47,151 nt of DNA, from positions 1-47,151 of the forward strand of contig NZ_CAJYMB010000154.1 of assembly GCF_913775985.1 (NCBI RefSeq). Direction: 5' to 3'. The notes under the pieces were generated by a model. The model saw nothing but the letters and a program-made list of their open reading frames with translations. It was not told the origin of the DNA and ran no database searches. This DNA is from an uncultured Pluralibacter sp. (GTDB lineage: Bacteria; Pseudomonadota; Gammaproteobacteria; Enterobacterales; Enterobacteriaceae). The position numbers and the translations under genes were made by a program. Below, in pieces: positions 25,695 to 34,594 of the stretch. Within the stretch, counting starts at the first letter, position 1; the number at the start of each line of letters is the position of its first letter.

Positions 25695-26192
25695 ATGTTC
25701 ACTACAGGCCATGCAAATCGTTCAGCTATCACGTCAGCCGCTGCAGCGCATCGTTCACAACAGACTGCCTCCGGACTCATTAGTGAAGTGTTGTATCGCG
25801 CAGACCAGCCGATGATGACTCAGCTGCTTCTGCTGCCCTTATTACAACAGCTTGGTCAGCAGTCTCGCTGGCAGCTATGGTTGACCCCACAGCAAAAACT
25901 TAGCCGCCAGTGGGTCGAAGCCTCTGGCCTGCCTCTGTCAAAAGTGATGCAGGTAAACCAGATGTCGGCGCATAACACGCTTGATTCAATGATCCGCGCA
26001 TTGCGCACAGGGAACTACAGCGTTGTTATTGCCTGGATAGCCGAACCGCTAACGGAAGAAGAGCATATGCGTCTGACGAGTGCAGCAGAAGAAGGAAGCG
26101 CGGCCGGGTTCATAATGCGTCCAATTACGACAGATCCTCATTCCGCCAGACAGCAATCTGGACTAAAAATTCACACCAATTTGTATCATTAA
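25695..26192 (+). CDS. sulA: SOS cell division inhibitor SulA
   Basis: This 165-residue protein matches SulA: the N-terminus is variable, then [46 protein letters not shown] and the conserved C-terminal HTNLYH tail recognised by Lon. SulA binds FtsZ monomers and blocks division during DNA damage. Its LexA box and its place before ompA match E. coli. Confidence 0.96.
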   Translation: MFTTGHANRSAITSAAAAHRSQQTASGLISEVLYRADQPMMTQLLLLPLLQQLGQQSRWQLWLTPQQKLSRQWVEASGLPLSKVMQVNQMSAHNTLDSMIRALRTGNYSVVIAWIAEPLTEEEHMRLTSAAEEGSAAGFIMRPITTDPHSARQQSGLKIHTNLYH

Positions 26193-26531
26193 GTTAATTT
26201 AAGACTTTTCCTAGCAATTTTTTTACGCATTTAACGCTCTTTTCTTTGATAGCGTCTTTTTTCTGTAAAGTCTTGTGCGGTGCGGGTTGCAGCACATTAT
26301 ACCGAACAAAAAAGCAACATAAATGTTAAATATTGTGTATACAACCCCTTTTTTTTCATATGCCTGACAGAGTTCACACTTGTAAGTTTCTAAGTACGTT
26401 GTAGACTTTACTTCGCCAGGGGTGATCGGCTTGTCTACGTTCCAATGAATTAGGTCACGCCCCCGGTGAAGGATTTAACCGTGAATTCGACGATTTCATG
26501 GCGATTTTTGGATGATAATGAGGCGCAAAAA
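26193..26531 (+). promoter_or_regulatory. ompA promoter and long leader, with MicA pairing site
   Basis: TTGTAA (26380-26385) and TAGACT (26402-26407) are 16 bases apart and align with the E. coli ompA promoter, giving a start near 26414 and a leader of about 118 bases. The leader keeps the E. coli blocks GCCAGGGGTG, CCCCGGTGAAGGATTTAACC and TTGGATGATAA-GAGGCGCAAAAA. The first part folds into the 5' hairpin that stabilises ompA mRNA; the last overlaps the MicA small RNA pairing site at the ribosome-binding site. Upstream (26193-26379) is AT-rich with no gene seen. Confidence 0.8.
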
Positions 26532-27590
26532 ATGAAAAAGACAGCTATCGCGATTGCAGTGGCACTGGCTGGCTTCGCTACCGTAGCGCAGGCCGCTCCG
26601 AAAGATAATACCTGGTACGCTGGTGGTAAACTGGGCTGGTCTCAGTATCACGACACCGGTTTCATCAACAACAATGGTCCGACCCACGAAAGTCAGCTGG
26701 GTGCAGGTGCCTACGGTGGTTATCAGGTAAACCCGTACGTTGGTTTTGAACTGGGCTACGACTGGTTAGGTCGTATGCAGTATAAAGGCAACTACGCAAA
26801 CGGCGGCCAGAACGGCGCTTACAAAGCTCAGGGCATTCAGCTGACCACCAAACTCAGCTACCCGATTGTTGACGATCTGGATATCTACACCCGTCTGGGT
26901 GGCATGGTTTACCGTGCTGATACCACCTCTAACAGCCTGAACAGCCGTCACAAAGACCACGATACTGGTGTGTCTCCGGTCTTCGCTGGTGGTCTTGAGT
27001 ATGCAATCACCCCGCAGATCGCTACCCGTCTGGAATACCAGTGGACTAACAACATTGGCGATCGCAGCGAAATCGGCACCCGTCCAGACAACGGCCTGCT
27101 GAGCGTAGGTGTTTCCTACCGTTTCGGTCAGGACGAAGCTCCGGCTCCGATCCCGGCTCCGGCTCCGGCTCCGGAAGTACAGACCAAGCACTTCACTCTG
27201 AAGTCTGACGTTCTGTTCAACTTCAACAAGTCTACCCTGAAGCCGCAAGGTCAGCAGGCGCTGGATCAGCTGTACACCCAGCTGAGCAACATCGATCCTA
27301 AAGATGGCTCCGTCGTGGTTCTGGGCTTCACCGACCGTATCGGTTCTGACGCTTACAACCAGGGCCTGTCCGAGAAACGTGCTCAGTCCGTTGTTGACTA
27401 CCTCGTTTCTAAAGGCATCCCGTCTAACAAAATCTCTGCACGTGGCATGGGCGAATCTAACCCGGTTACTGGCAACACCTGTGACAACGTGAAAGGCCGC
27501 GCAGCTCTGATCGACTGCCTGGGTCCGGATCGTCGCGTAGAGATCGAAGTTAAAGGTCTGAAAGACGTAGTAACTCAGCCGCAGGCTTAA
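26532..27590 (+). CDS. ompA: Outer membrane protein A
   Basis: This 352-residue precursor has a 21-residue signal peptide ([21 protein letters not shown]), an eight-strand beta-barrel (to about residue 195), an Ala-Pro hinge ([11 protein letters not shown]) and a C-terminal peptidoglycan-binding OmpA domain ([40 protein letters not shown], the disulfide pair in NTCDN...IDCLG). The start with GAGGCGCAAAAA matches E. coli; a longer in-frame start at 26466 lies in the leader. Codon use is strongly biased, as for highly expressed genes. Surface-loop sequences differ from both E. coli and K. pneumoniae as I recall them. Confidence 0.98.
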   Translation: MKKTAIAIAVALAGFATVAQAAPKDNTWYAGGKLGWSQYHDTGFINNNGPTHESQLGAGAYGGYQVNPYVGFELGYDWLGRMQYKGNYANGGQNGAYKAQGIQLTTKLSYPIVDDLDIYTRLGGMVYRADTTSNSLNSRHKDHDTGVSPVFAGGLEYAITPQIATRLEYQWTNNIGDRSEIGTRPDNGLLSVGVSYRFGQDEAPAPIPAPAPAPEVQTKHFTLKSDVLFNFNKSTLKPQGQQALDQLYTQLSNIDPKDGSVVVLGFTDRIGSDAYNQGLSEKRAQSVVDYLVSKGIPSNKISARGMGESNPVTGNTCDNVKGRAALIDCLGPDRRVEIEVKGLKDVVTQPQA

Positions 27591-27607
27591 GTTCCGTCTT
27601 GAAGTAA

Positions 27608-27637
27608 TAAAAAACCCCGCGATGCGGGGTTTTTTTT
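27608..27637. terminator. Bidirectional terminator between ompA and matP
   Basis: AAAACCCCGC pairs with GCGGGGTTTT across GAT, with T runs on both strands. It can end ompA on the plus strand and matP on the minus strand. Confidence 0.93.
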
Positions 27638-27647
27638 CGGCTGTTGA

Positions 27648-28100
27648 TTATTTCTTACCGAGCAGCGCCTGCAAATCCTGTTTAAGATTGCTCATCTTGC
27701 TGGCGTATTTCTCTTTATTCTCAGCATCTTCAATAAGCTTAACGATGGTCTCCGACAGCGTCATTCCTCTGCGCTGCGCAAGTCCCGCAAGCCTCTGCCA
27801 GACCATAAACTCAAGATCGATGGATTTCTTACGCGTGTGCTGATGTTCGGCATTAAAGTGACGCTTGCGTCGGGCACGAATCGTCTGCTTCATGCGGTTA
27901 AGCAGCGCAGGGTTCATGTGCTGTTCTATCCAGCTAGTGACCTGTACCGGCTTATTCTCAAGACTCAGCAACGCATCTACCGCCTCGCGGGCAGCGCTGG
28001 TTTCAATGTAGCGGGTGATAAGCTCCCCTTCGCGGTGCTTCTTCACCAGGTATTTCCACTTCCAGCCGCTTTCAAGGTTTTCCAGTTGTTGATATTTCAT
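27648..28100 (-). CDS. matP: Ter macrodomain protein MatP
   Basis: This 150-residue protein has the MatP helical N-terminus ([26 protein letters not shown]), a ribbon-helix-helix region ([34 protein letters not shown]) and a C-terminal coiled coil. It binds matS sites and organises the chromosome terminus. The place beside ompA matches E. coli. Confidence 0.96.
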   Translation of the reverse strand: MKYQQLENLESGWKWKYLVKKHREGELITRYIETSAAREAVDALLSLENKPVQVTSWIEQHMNPALLNRMKQTIRARRKRHFNAEHQHTRKKSIDLEFMVWQRLAGLAQRRGMTLSETIVKLIEDAENKEKYASKMSNLKQDLQALLGKK

Positions 28101-28266
28101 TGCGATCTCAATGTGACCGTGTAACCCGTTTCAGGATAACAGGTTTTTATTAATCTGCTGAAAAGAAATCTGCCTCAGCCCGCGCTAATATGCCAGCTAT
28201 TGTCCGTGTGCTCGATGGCACCTTAAGGTATAATCGCTCGTTTTACATCTGACAAAAAAAGCGACT

Positions 28267-30024
28267 TTGACCATAACTAAACTTTTAAAGCGCGACCTTG
28301 TTCCCGATACAGGAACCTATGAGGCGCTATTTGCTCAGCCAGATCTGGCTACCGAAACCGATTCCCTCTTAGAAGAGCTGCAGCCGCGTCTGCACTACTC
28401 GCTCGATCAGCTGCTTTATCCTCAAAGCATCGCGAATATTCTGCTGGTAAAAGCACCGGAAGAACCCGACTATTTAAACCTGCTGGCAGAGCGCACGGAG
28501 AAAATGCGTCCCGCTTCCGACGCGCTGCACGGCGTCTGCTATACGGTAGCAGACGGCGTTATTAGCGTCGGCCCCGCCGAGCAGAGCAGCGATAATTTTG
28601 CCAGCAGCGGTCCCGTCATTAGCGCCAGCTGGATCGAGGCTGAGCAACTTTTTGGCTGCGTGCGCCAGTTTAATGGCAAAGTCACGCTCCAGCCCGGCCT
28701 TGTACATCAGGCTAACGGCGGCATCCTGGTTCTCTCCCTGCGGGCGCTGCTTTCTCAGCCGCTGATGCTGATGCGCCTGAAAAACATTGTCGCCAAAGGC
28801 CGCTTTGACTGGCTCTCCTGGGACGAATCCCGTCCTTTGCCGGTATCTGTTCCTTCAATGCCGCTCTCTTTAAAACTGATTTTAGTGGGCGAACGCGATT
28901 CGCTGGCCGACTTCCAGGAGATGGAGCCGGAGCTCGCAGAAAACGCGCTCTACAGTGAATACGAAGATAATCTGCAAATTGTCGATGCGTGCGACCTCCG
29001 CCGCTGGTGCCAGTGGGTGTGGCAGGCGGCCGGAAAGCTGTCGCTTCCAGGACCGGATAAAGATGCGTGGACGCCACTGATTCAGGAAGGCACGCGCTAC
29101 AGCGGCGATCAGCAAACGCTGCCGCTCTCTCCGCTGTGGATCGCCCGCCAGCTTCGCGAAACCGCCGCCTTTTGTGAAGGCGAGCGCTTCTCTGGCGAGC
29201 AGCTTTCCACCATGCTGGCGCAGCGCCAGTGGCGCGAAGGTTATCTCGCTGAGCGTATGCAGGATGAGATCCTGCTCGAACAAATCCTGATCGAAACCGA
29301 AGGCGAGCAGATTGGCCAGGTCAACGCGCTGTCGGTTATTGAGTTTCCCGGCCACCCCCGCGCCTTTGGCGAGCCATCGCGCATTAGCTGCGTGGTGCAT
29401 TTCGGCGACGGCGAGTTCATGGACATTGAGCGCAAAGCAGAACTCGGCGGCAACATTCACGCCAAGGGCATGATGATCATGCAGGCTTTCCTGATGGCGG
29501 AACTCGGACTCGATCAGCAGATCCCCTTCTCTGCCTCACTGACCTTCGAACAGTCCTACAGCGAAGTTGACGGCGACAGTGCCTCGATGGCAGAGCTGTG
29601 CGCGCTGGTCAGCGCCCTGGCAAACGTACCGATTAACCAGAGCGTGGCCATTACCGGCTCGGTCGATCAATTTGGTCGCGTCCAGCCGGTCGGCGGCCTT
29701 AATGAAAAAATCGAAGGCTTCTTTAACGTTTGCCAGCAGCGTGGACTGACGGGCAAACAGGGCGTAATTATTCCTGCGTCTAACGTACGCCACCTGAGCC
29801 TCTCCGAGGATGTCCAGCGCGCGGTAGAAGCAGAAGAGTTTACGCTGTGGGCCATTGACCATGTTGCCGATGCCCTCTCCTTACTGACCGGACTAGCCTG
29901 GGATGGCGAAGGTCAAACAACTCTGCTGCAAACCATTCAGGAACGAATTACCCAGGCCACTCAGCAGGAAGAGCGTCATCGCCCGTGGGCGCTACGCTGG
30001 CTAAACTGGTTTGGTTCCAACTGA
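28267..30024 (+). CDS. ycbZ: Lon-like protease homolog YcbZ (LonH)
   Basis: This 585-residue protein starts at a TTG, supported by homology (MTITKL-RDLVPDT). It has an AAA-like region without a clear Walker A, the insertion LVHQANGGILVLSLRALL, and a C-terminal Lon protease domain with catalytic Ser438 (VDGDSASMAEL) and Lys481 (GGLNEKIEGFF). The 43-residue spacing equals that of Lon. It has been linked to ribosome function, but its role is not settled. fabA follows after 69 bases, leaving little room for the fabA promoter. Confidence 0.93.
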   Translation: MTITKLLKRDLVPDTGTYEALFAQPDLATETDSLLEELQPRLHYSLDQLLYPQSIANILLVKAPEEPDYLNLLAERTEKMRPASDALHGVCYTVADGVISVGPAEQSSDNFASSGPVISASWIEAEQLFGCVRQFNGKVTLQPGLVHQANGGILVLSLRALLSQPLMLMRLKNIVAKGRFDWLSWDESRPLPVSVPSMPLSLKLILVGERDSLADFQEMEPELAENALYSEYEDNLQIVDACDLRRWCQWVWQAAGKLSLPGPDKDAWTPLIQEGTRYSGDQQTLPLSPLWIARQLRETAAFCEGERFSGEQLSTMLAQRQWREGYLAERMQDEILLEQILIETEGEQIGQVNALSVIEFPGHPRAFGEPSRISCVVHFGDGEFMDIERKAELGGNIHAKGMMIMQAFLMAELGLDQQIPFSASLTFEQSYSEVDGDSASMAELCALVSALANVPINQSVAITGSVDQFGRVQPVGGLNEKIEGFFNVCQQRGLTGKQGVIIPASNVRHLSLSEDVQRAVEAEEFTLWAIDHVADALSLLTGLAWDGEGQTTLLQTIQERITQATQQEERHRPWALRWLNWFGSN

Positions 30025-30054
30025 TCGGAGTTGTTCAGCTTACACGTGTTAGCT
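30018..30054 (+). promoter_or_regulatory. Candidate FadR and FabR sites upstream of fabA
   Basis: CAACT-N6-AGTTG (30018-30033) resembles a FadR site, and AGCTTACACGTGTTAGCT (30037-30054) is a near-palindrome (16 of 18) resembling the FabR site. Both sit between the ycbZ stop and the fabA start, where E. coli fabA is activated by FadR and repressed by FabR. I judged the matches by eye. Confidence 0.55.
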
Positions 30055-30093
30055 ATCCTGCGACGCGAACTTAAAATAAGGCTTACTGAAAAT

Positions 30094-30612
30094 ATGGTAG
30101 ATAAACGCGAATCCTATACAAAAGAAGACCTTCTTGCCTCAAGCCGCGGCGAACTGTTTGGTGCCAAAGGCCCACAGCTGCCGGCACCTAACATGCTGAT
30201 GATGGACCGCGTCGTCAAAATGACAGAGACCGGCGGCAATTACGATAAGGGCTATGTCGAAGCAGAACTGGATATCAATCCGGACCTGTGGTTCTTCGGC
30301 TGCCACTTTATCGGCGATCCGGTTATGCCGGGCTGCCTGGGTCTGGATGCCATGTGGCAGCTGGTCGGATTCTATCTGGGCTGGCTGGGCGGCGAAGGCA
30401 AAGGCCGCGCGCTGGGCGTTGGTGAGGTAAAACTGACCGGACAGATCCTGCCGACCGCTAAAAAAGTCACCTACCGCATCCACTTCAAGCGCGTCATCAA
30501 CCGTCGGTTGATCATGGGGCTGGCCGATGGTGAAGTACTGGTAGATGGTCGCCAGATCTATACGGCAACGGACCTGAAAGTAGGCCTGTTCCAGGACACT
30601 TCCGCATTCTGA
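30094..30612 (+). CDS. fabA: 3-hydroxydecanoyl-ACP dehydratase/isomerase
   Basis: This 172-residue hot-dog-fold enzyme is nearly the same as E. coli FabA. Catalytic His71 ([12 protein letters not shown]) and Asp85 (LGLDAMWQL) are present. It dehydrates 3-hydroxydecanoyl-ACP and isomerises the product, the entry step to unsaturated fatty acids. I chose the start at 30094 ([14 protein letters not shown]); an in-frame ATG at 30031 lies within the regulatory sites. Confidence 0.97.
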   Translation: MVDKRESYTKEDLLASSRGELFGAKGPQLPAPNMLMMDRVVKMTETGGNYDKGYVEAELDINPDLWFFGCHFIGDPVMPGCLGLDAMWQLVGFYLGWLGGEGKGRALGVGEVKLTGQILPTAKKVTYRIHFKRVINRRLIMGLADGEVLVDGRQIYTATDLKVGLFQDTSAF

Positions 30613-30643
30613 TTATCCTGTTCTGCCGCCTGGCAGAATACGG

Positions 30644-30667
30644 CGAAGCCTCCGTTCAGGAGGCTTC
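30644..30667. terminator. Hairpin between fabA and rmf
   Basis: GAAGCCTCC (30644-30652) pairs perfectly with GGAGGCTTC (30659-30667). The T tract is poor (TTAG), but the place between two convergent genes fits a bidirectional terminator. Confidence 0.7.
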
Positions 30668-30687
30668 TTAGTCTTAAAGAGACAGCA

Positions 30688-30855
30688 TCAGGCGATTACT
30701 GTCCTGTCCTCCATGGCTTCTCGCCAGCCTCCCAGCCAGTGCGACCTTTGATTCAGGGTCTGATAAGGACAGATTTCTTTCGACTTGCCAGCGATGCCGG
30801 CCTGGTACCCGCGGTGATGTGCCCGTTCCAGGCGATCACGTTTTTGTCTCTTCAT
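30688..30855 (-). CDS. rmf: Ribosome modulation factor
   Basis: This 55-residue basic protein begins MKRQKRDRLERAHHRGYQAG and has SKEICPYQTLNQRSHWLGGWREAM, a clear match to RMF. RMF joins 70S ribosomes into inactive 100S dimers in stationary phase. The ATG at 30855 has a GAGG-rich stretch upstream. In E. coli it is induced by ppGpp and slow growth; its promoter should lie in 30856-31050, where I see no other gene. The strand and place next to fabA match E. coli. Confidence 0.95.
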   Translation of the reverse strand: MKRQKRDRLERAHHRGYQAGIAGKSKEICPYQTLNQRSHWLGGWREAMEDRTVIA

Positions 30856-31053
30856 GCCTCGTTTCCCTCATTTCATGATCTGGTGGAAAAGAAAACAGTG
30901 GTTACTTTATGCGCAACCACATCTAATGATTAACCTGGATAGCGCCGGTCGTCAATGTGCGACGTTCACGCCAGTGTCATATTTGTGAGGTATAGCAGGG
31001 GCAAATCGAGTAGCAAAAAACCGCGAAGGCCGGCAAGCTGCTGTCCATAAACT

Positions 31054-31088
31054 AAAAAAAACCGCAGGCGGATTTCTCCGGCTGCGGC
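31054..31088 (-). terminator. Intrinsic terminator of the pqi operon
   Basis: On the minus strand GCCGCAGCCGGA pairs with TCCGCCTGCGG and is followed by seven T. It lies 28 bases past the pqiC stop. Confidence 0.85.
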
Positions 31089-31115
31089 TCAGGCAGTGAT
31101 GAATTTTTCTAATGC

Positions 31116-31685
31116 TTAGCGATTAATTTCCTGCGCTATTGCAGCGGCTTCCTGCGCCCAGGCCGCCGCCAGCAGTTTAACCATTGCATCATAGCCATCC
31201 TGCTGCTGCTTCATTTCAATGGTGAAGGGCCGTTTGATCAACTGCCCCTGATGGTTGAGCAACCACTCCCCGCTCACGATGACTCGCCCGTCGTAGCGAC
31301 CGTGAAAGCCGTTCACGCTGACGTTGAGCACATCCTGATCGTTACCCAGCGGCTGGGAGGAGACGACCCAGTTCGGCAGTTCGCGGCTCAGATTCGCCAC
31401 CAGCGTCGTGCGCAGCTGCTGATCCAGCGGGCTGGCCCACAGATTGTTATTGGCAATCGTGTACTGCACATCGCTGGTCTGATAAACCACGCCGTTGCCG
31501 GCGAGGTAATCAGGGATGGTTATCTGCTCTACCCACAGCAGGCGGCTGTTCTGACCCTGGGTCAACGTGCCGTGGGTTGTGCCCGGCCCGGACTGGGAGA
31601 CGGGTAGCTGGTAGTAAGTTTTGTTCTCCCCGCTGCTGCACGCTGCCAGCAGGCAGGCCAGACAAAACGGTAGCCACTTTTTCAT
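31116..31685 (-). CDS. pqiC: Outer-membrane lipoprotein PqiC
   Basis: This 189-residue lipoprotein has the signal MKKWLPFCLACLLAAC with lipid-bearing Cys16 (lipobox LAAC). The rest matches the ABC-type transport auxiliary (PqiC/YmbA) family. PqiC sits under the outer membrane and contacts the PqiB tunnel. Its start overlaps the pqiB stop by one base (TAATG). Confidence 0.95.
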   Translation of the reverse strand: MKKWLPFCLACLLAACSSGENKTYYQLPVSQSGPGTTHGTLTQGQNSRLLWVEQITIPDYLAGNGVVYQTSDVQYTIANNNLWASPLDQQLRTTLVANLSRELPNWVVSSQPLGNDQDVLNVSVNGFHGRYDGRVIVSGEWLLNHQGQLIKRPFTIEMKQQQDGYDAMVKLLAAAWAQEAAAIAQEINR

Positions 31686-33319
31686 TATTTCGCCCTCTTC
31701 GGCTGTGGATCTTTTTTATCTTTGGCCTCAAACACCAGCGCGTTGCTCTTGCTGTTGAGCGTTTTCAGCACCGGCTGCAGCTCGCGCAGTACCTGATCGA
31801 GGCGCTGCATATCCGCCACCATCTTGTTGTACGCCGCCGATCCCGGCTGGAAGCCCTGCATACTGCGATTAAGCTCGCGCAGCGTTTTCTGCATGTCTCC
31901 CGGCAGATCCTGCATCGACTGGCTGGCGGTGATCTTGTTCAGATTGTCCAGCGTAGTCTGCAGATGCTTCAACGTTGCCTGACTTTCCGCCAGCGTGTTG
32001 GTTGCCTGCTGCATCATCGGATTAATAGGCAGGTTGTTAATCTTATCGAGCGCGTCCATCAGGCGCTGCTGAATCTGCGCCAGGCCGCCGCTGACGGTTG
32101 GGATTAACTTGTAGCCGCCATACTCAACGTATTTCGGCTTATCGGCCTTCGGATAGAAGTCGAGATCGATGTACAGCGCGCCGGTCACCAGGTTGCCGGT
32201 TTTCAGCGAGCCGCGCATGCCGCGATTGATGAGCATGGCGAAATGCTGGCGAACATCACCGTGGTCGCGCAGCTGGCTCACCAGGCGCTGCGGCTCAATG
32301 CGGATCAGCACCGGAATGCGGTAATCGTCGTTCAGCGTCTGGTAAAGGCCTGGCATATAGAACGGTACTTTAGCCACGGTACCGAGGCGAATGCCGCGGA
32401 ACTCGACAGGCGCACCAGGCTGCAGGCCGCGCACCGAATCCTTGAAGAACATGACGTAATCCACGTGCTGGGTATAAACCGAGTCCTGGATACCCTTCTG
32501 ATCGTCAAACAGGTGGTAAGCAGTTTGGTTGGCAACCGGCTGGCCCAGATCGAGCCCTTCCGGCACGTCGAAACTCACGCCGCCGCCAAACAGGGTTGAG
32601 AGAGAACCCATCTCCACACGCATCCCGGACGAAGAGAGATCCACGGCGATGCCGCTGTCTTTCCAGAAGCGCACGTTGGTGGTCACCAGGCGATCGTTCG
32701 GCGCGTTGATAAACAGCTGATAGGTGATGTTGCGCTTTTCCGGGTTGAAAGTACTGGTTTCAACGGAGCCGACGCGATAGCCGCGAAACAGCACCGGATC
32801 GCCGGCGGAAAGTTGTCCGGCCTTATCACTCTCCAGCTGAATACGGATCCCTTTCGCGTCCGGCGGCGCCAGCGGCGGGGAGTCCAGCAGCTCATAGCGC
32901 TTCGGCTCGCTGCCTTTGCTTCCCGGCTGAAGCTCAACGTAGGCCCCGGAGAGCAGAGTCCCGAGTCCGCTCACGCCTTCGCGGCCAATCTGCGGCTTAA
33001 CCACCCAGAATACCGTGTCGCTGTGCAGCAGCTTTTCCATGCCGGAATTAAGACGCGCCTTAATTTCAACGTGGTTCAAATCATCGGTCAGCGTCGCGCT
33101 TTCAATCACGCCCACGTCAACGCTGCGGCTCTTGATGCGGGTTTTACCGCCCTCAATGCCTTCAGCATTAGTGGTAATCAGCGTGACTTCGGGCCCCTGA
33201 TGGCTGTAGTGATAGTAGAGTATCCATGCACCGATGAGGACGGTGACGATGGGAAAAATCCACACCGGCGACCAGTTCTTCACCTTTTGCACTTTAGCCT
33301 CTCCATTGTTATTTTCCAT
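31685..33319 (-). CDS. pqiB: MCE-family lipid transport protein PqiB
   Basis: This 544-residue protein has one membrane anchor (WSPVWIFPIVTVLIGAWILYYHY) and three MCE domains (starting near GPEVTLITTNAEGIEGGKT, KGIRIQLESDKAGQLSAGD and VDYVMFFKDSVRGLQPGA), then a long coiled coil. PqiB hexamers form a tunnel across the periplasm that is thought to move lipids. I chose the start at 33319 (MENNNGEAK) on homology and a GAGG upstream; it overlaps pqiA by 11 bases. Confidence 0.95.
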   Translation of the reverse strand: MENNNGEAKVQKVKNWSPVWIFPIVTVLIGAWILYYHYSHQGPEVTLITTNAEGIEGGKTRIKSRSVDVGVIESATLTDDLNHVEIKARLNSGMEKLLHSDTVFWVVKPQIGREGVSGLGTLLSGAYVELQPGSKGSEPKRYELLDSPPLAPPDAKGIRIQLESDKAGQLSAGDPVLFRGYRVGSVETSTFNPEKRNITYQLFINAPNDRLVTTNVRFWKDSGIAVDLSSSGMRVEMGSLSTLFGGGVSFDVPEGLDLGQPVANQTAYHLFDDQKGIQDSVYTQHVDYVMFFKDSVRGLQPGAPVEFRGIRLGTVAKVPFYMPGLYQTLNDDYRIPVLIRIEPQRLVSQLRDHGDVRQHFAMLINRGMRGSLKTGNLVTGALYIDLDFYPKADKPKYVEYGGYKLIPTVSGGLAQIQQRLMDALDKINNLPINPMMQQATNTLAESQATLKHLQTTLDNLNKITASQSMQDLPGDMQKTLRELNRSMQGFQPGSAAYNKMVADMQRLDQVLRELQPVLKTLNSKSNALVFEAKDKKDPQPKRAK

Positions 33320-34577
33320 GCTGCGAATTTTCCTCATGGCTTAAATCTGGCTCGCGATCCCACAGTAAACGCGGATCGAAAATAATGGCTGAAAACATGG
33401 TAATGACGACCACCAGCGCAAACATGACGGCGCCCATAGCCGGGTAGATATTCATTAGTCCCCCCATCCTTACCAGCGCCGACAGAACGGCAATCACAAA
33501 AACGTCAACCATTGACCAGCGGCCAACAAACTCAACGATTTCATAAATGATGTGCATCTTCTCGCTGTCCCGCCGCCCTCTTCCGCTGGCGCTAAAGCAC
33601 AGCCAGCCGATAGCTATCATTTTCAGCGACGGCACCATAATACTGGCGATAAAAATCACGCCGGCGACCGGATAAGAGCCTTCGCTCCAGAGCAGCACCA
33701 CGCCAGCGATAATGGTGGAGGGCATTTTATCACCGAGCAGATCCGTGACCATGACCGGTAAAATATTAGCCGGCAGATAGCAGAGCAGTGACGTTATCAG
33801 CAGCGCCAGGGTCCACTGCAGGCTGTTTTTGCGCCTCGCGTGCCCTTTCACTCCGCAGCGCGGACATACCAGCTGGTCGGCAGGCAGAATGGCAGTACAG
33901 CACGAACAGGCGCGCAGCCCCTGACGCAGGCCGCTGACACCTACTTTAAGCGGCTGCACCGGCGCGGGCATCGGCTGGATCTCATTCCACAGCCAGCGGC
34001 GGTCAACGCACTGAAACGCCCGCAGCTGCAGCAGGCAGAACAGACAGAGCGGAACAAAGCTGCTGCCCACGCCGATATCGCCGTAGGCCATCAACTTCAC
34101 AAAGCTCACCAGAACGCCGGCCATGAAGATCTCGGTCATGCCCCAGGTTTTCAGCTGGAACAGCCAGCGGGCAAGAAACTTCTGCACCGCCTGCGGTAAA
34201 GGCACCCGGTTGACCAGCAATATGATGGAGGCGAGGCAAAACGCCGGTATCAACTGCACAAAAAGGACAAAAAGCGTGCCGAGGCTGGCGTAATCGTCGC
34301 TGAGAAGCATGGTCGGGATCTTGAGCAACGTTATCTCGCTGGTCAGGCCGGCCACTTTCATATTGACGAAGGGAAAGAGATTCGCCAGCAGCAGCATAAA
34401 TAGCGCCGCCAGCGCATAAGCAGTGGGACGCTTTCGCGGCTTGTCCCACCGGGTTGTTAGCGTCGTACCGCAGCGCGGGCACGACGCCTTATGGCCGAGC
34501 TTAAGGTGCGGTAATTCCACCAGCATATCGCACTGCGGGCACAGAACGTGACGCCCGGCATGCTGTCGATCGCACAT
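33309..34577 (-). CDS. pqiA: Inner-membrane protein PqiA
   Basis: This 422-residue protein has two PqiA domains, each opened by a zinc-ribbon pair (CPQCDM...CPRCG near residue 13 and CSCC...CPRCG near 225) and followed by four membrane segments. It is the inner-membrane partner of the PqiB lipid tunnel. In E. coli the operon responds to paraquat through SoxRS; I did not find a clear soxbox here. It lies 17 bases after uup. Confidence 0.95.
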   Translation of the reverse strand: MCDRQHAGRHVLCPQCDMLVELPHLKLGHKASCPRCGTTLTTRWDKPRKRPTAYALAALFMLLLANLFPFVNMKVAGLTSEITLLKIPTMLLSDDYASLGTLFVLFVQLIPAFCLASIILLVNRVPLPQAVQKFLARWLFQLKTWGMTEIFMAGVLVSFVKLMAYGDIGVGSSFVPLCLFCLLQLRAFQCVDRRWLWNEIQPMPAPVQPLKVGVSGLRQGLRACSCCTAILPADQLVCPRCGVKGHARRKNSLQWTLALLITSLLCYLPANILPVMVTDLLGDKMPSTIIAGVVLLWSEGSYPVAGVIFIASIMVPSLKMIAIGWLCFSASGRGRRDSEKMHIIYEIVEFVGRWSMVDVFVIAVLSALVRMGGLMNIYPAMGAVMFALVVVITMFSAIIFDPRLLWDREPDLSHEENSQHGK

Positions 34578-34594
34578 GCACTTTCCTCTAGTGA

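Noticed and set aside
30739-30933. 64-codon plus-strand frame between fabA and the pqi operon
   Set aside because: It lies opposite rmf, whose minus-strand product is a clear match to ribosome modulation factor.
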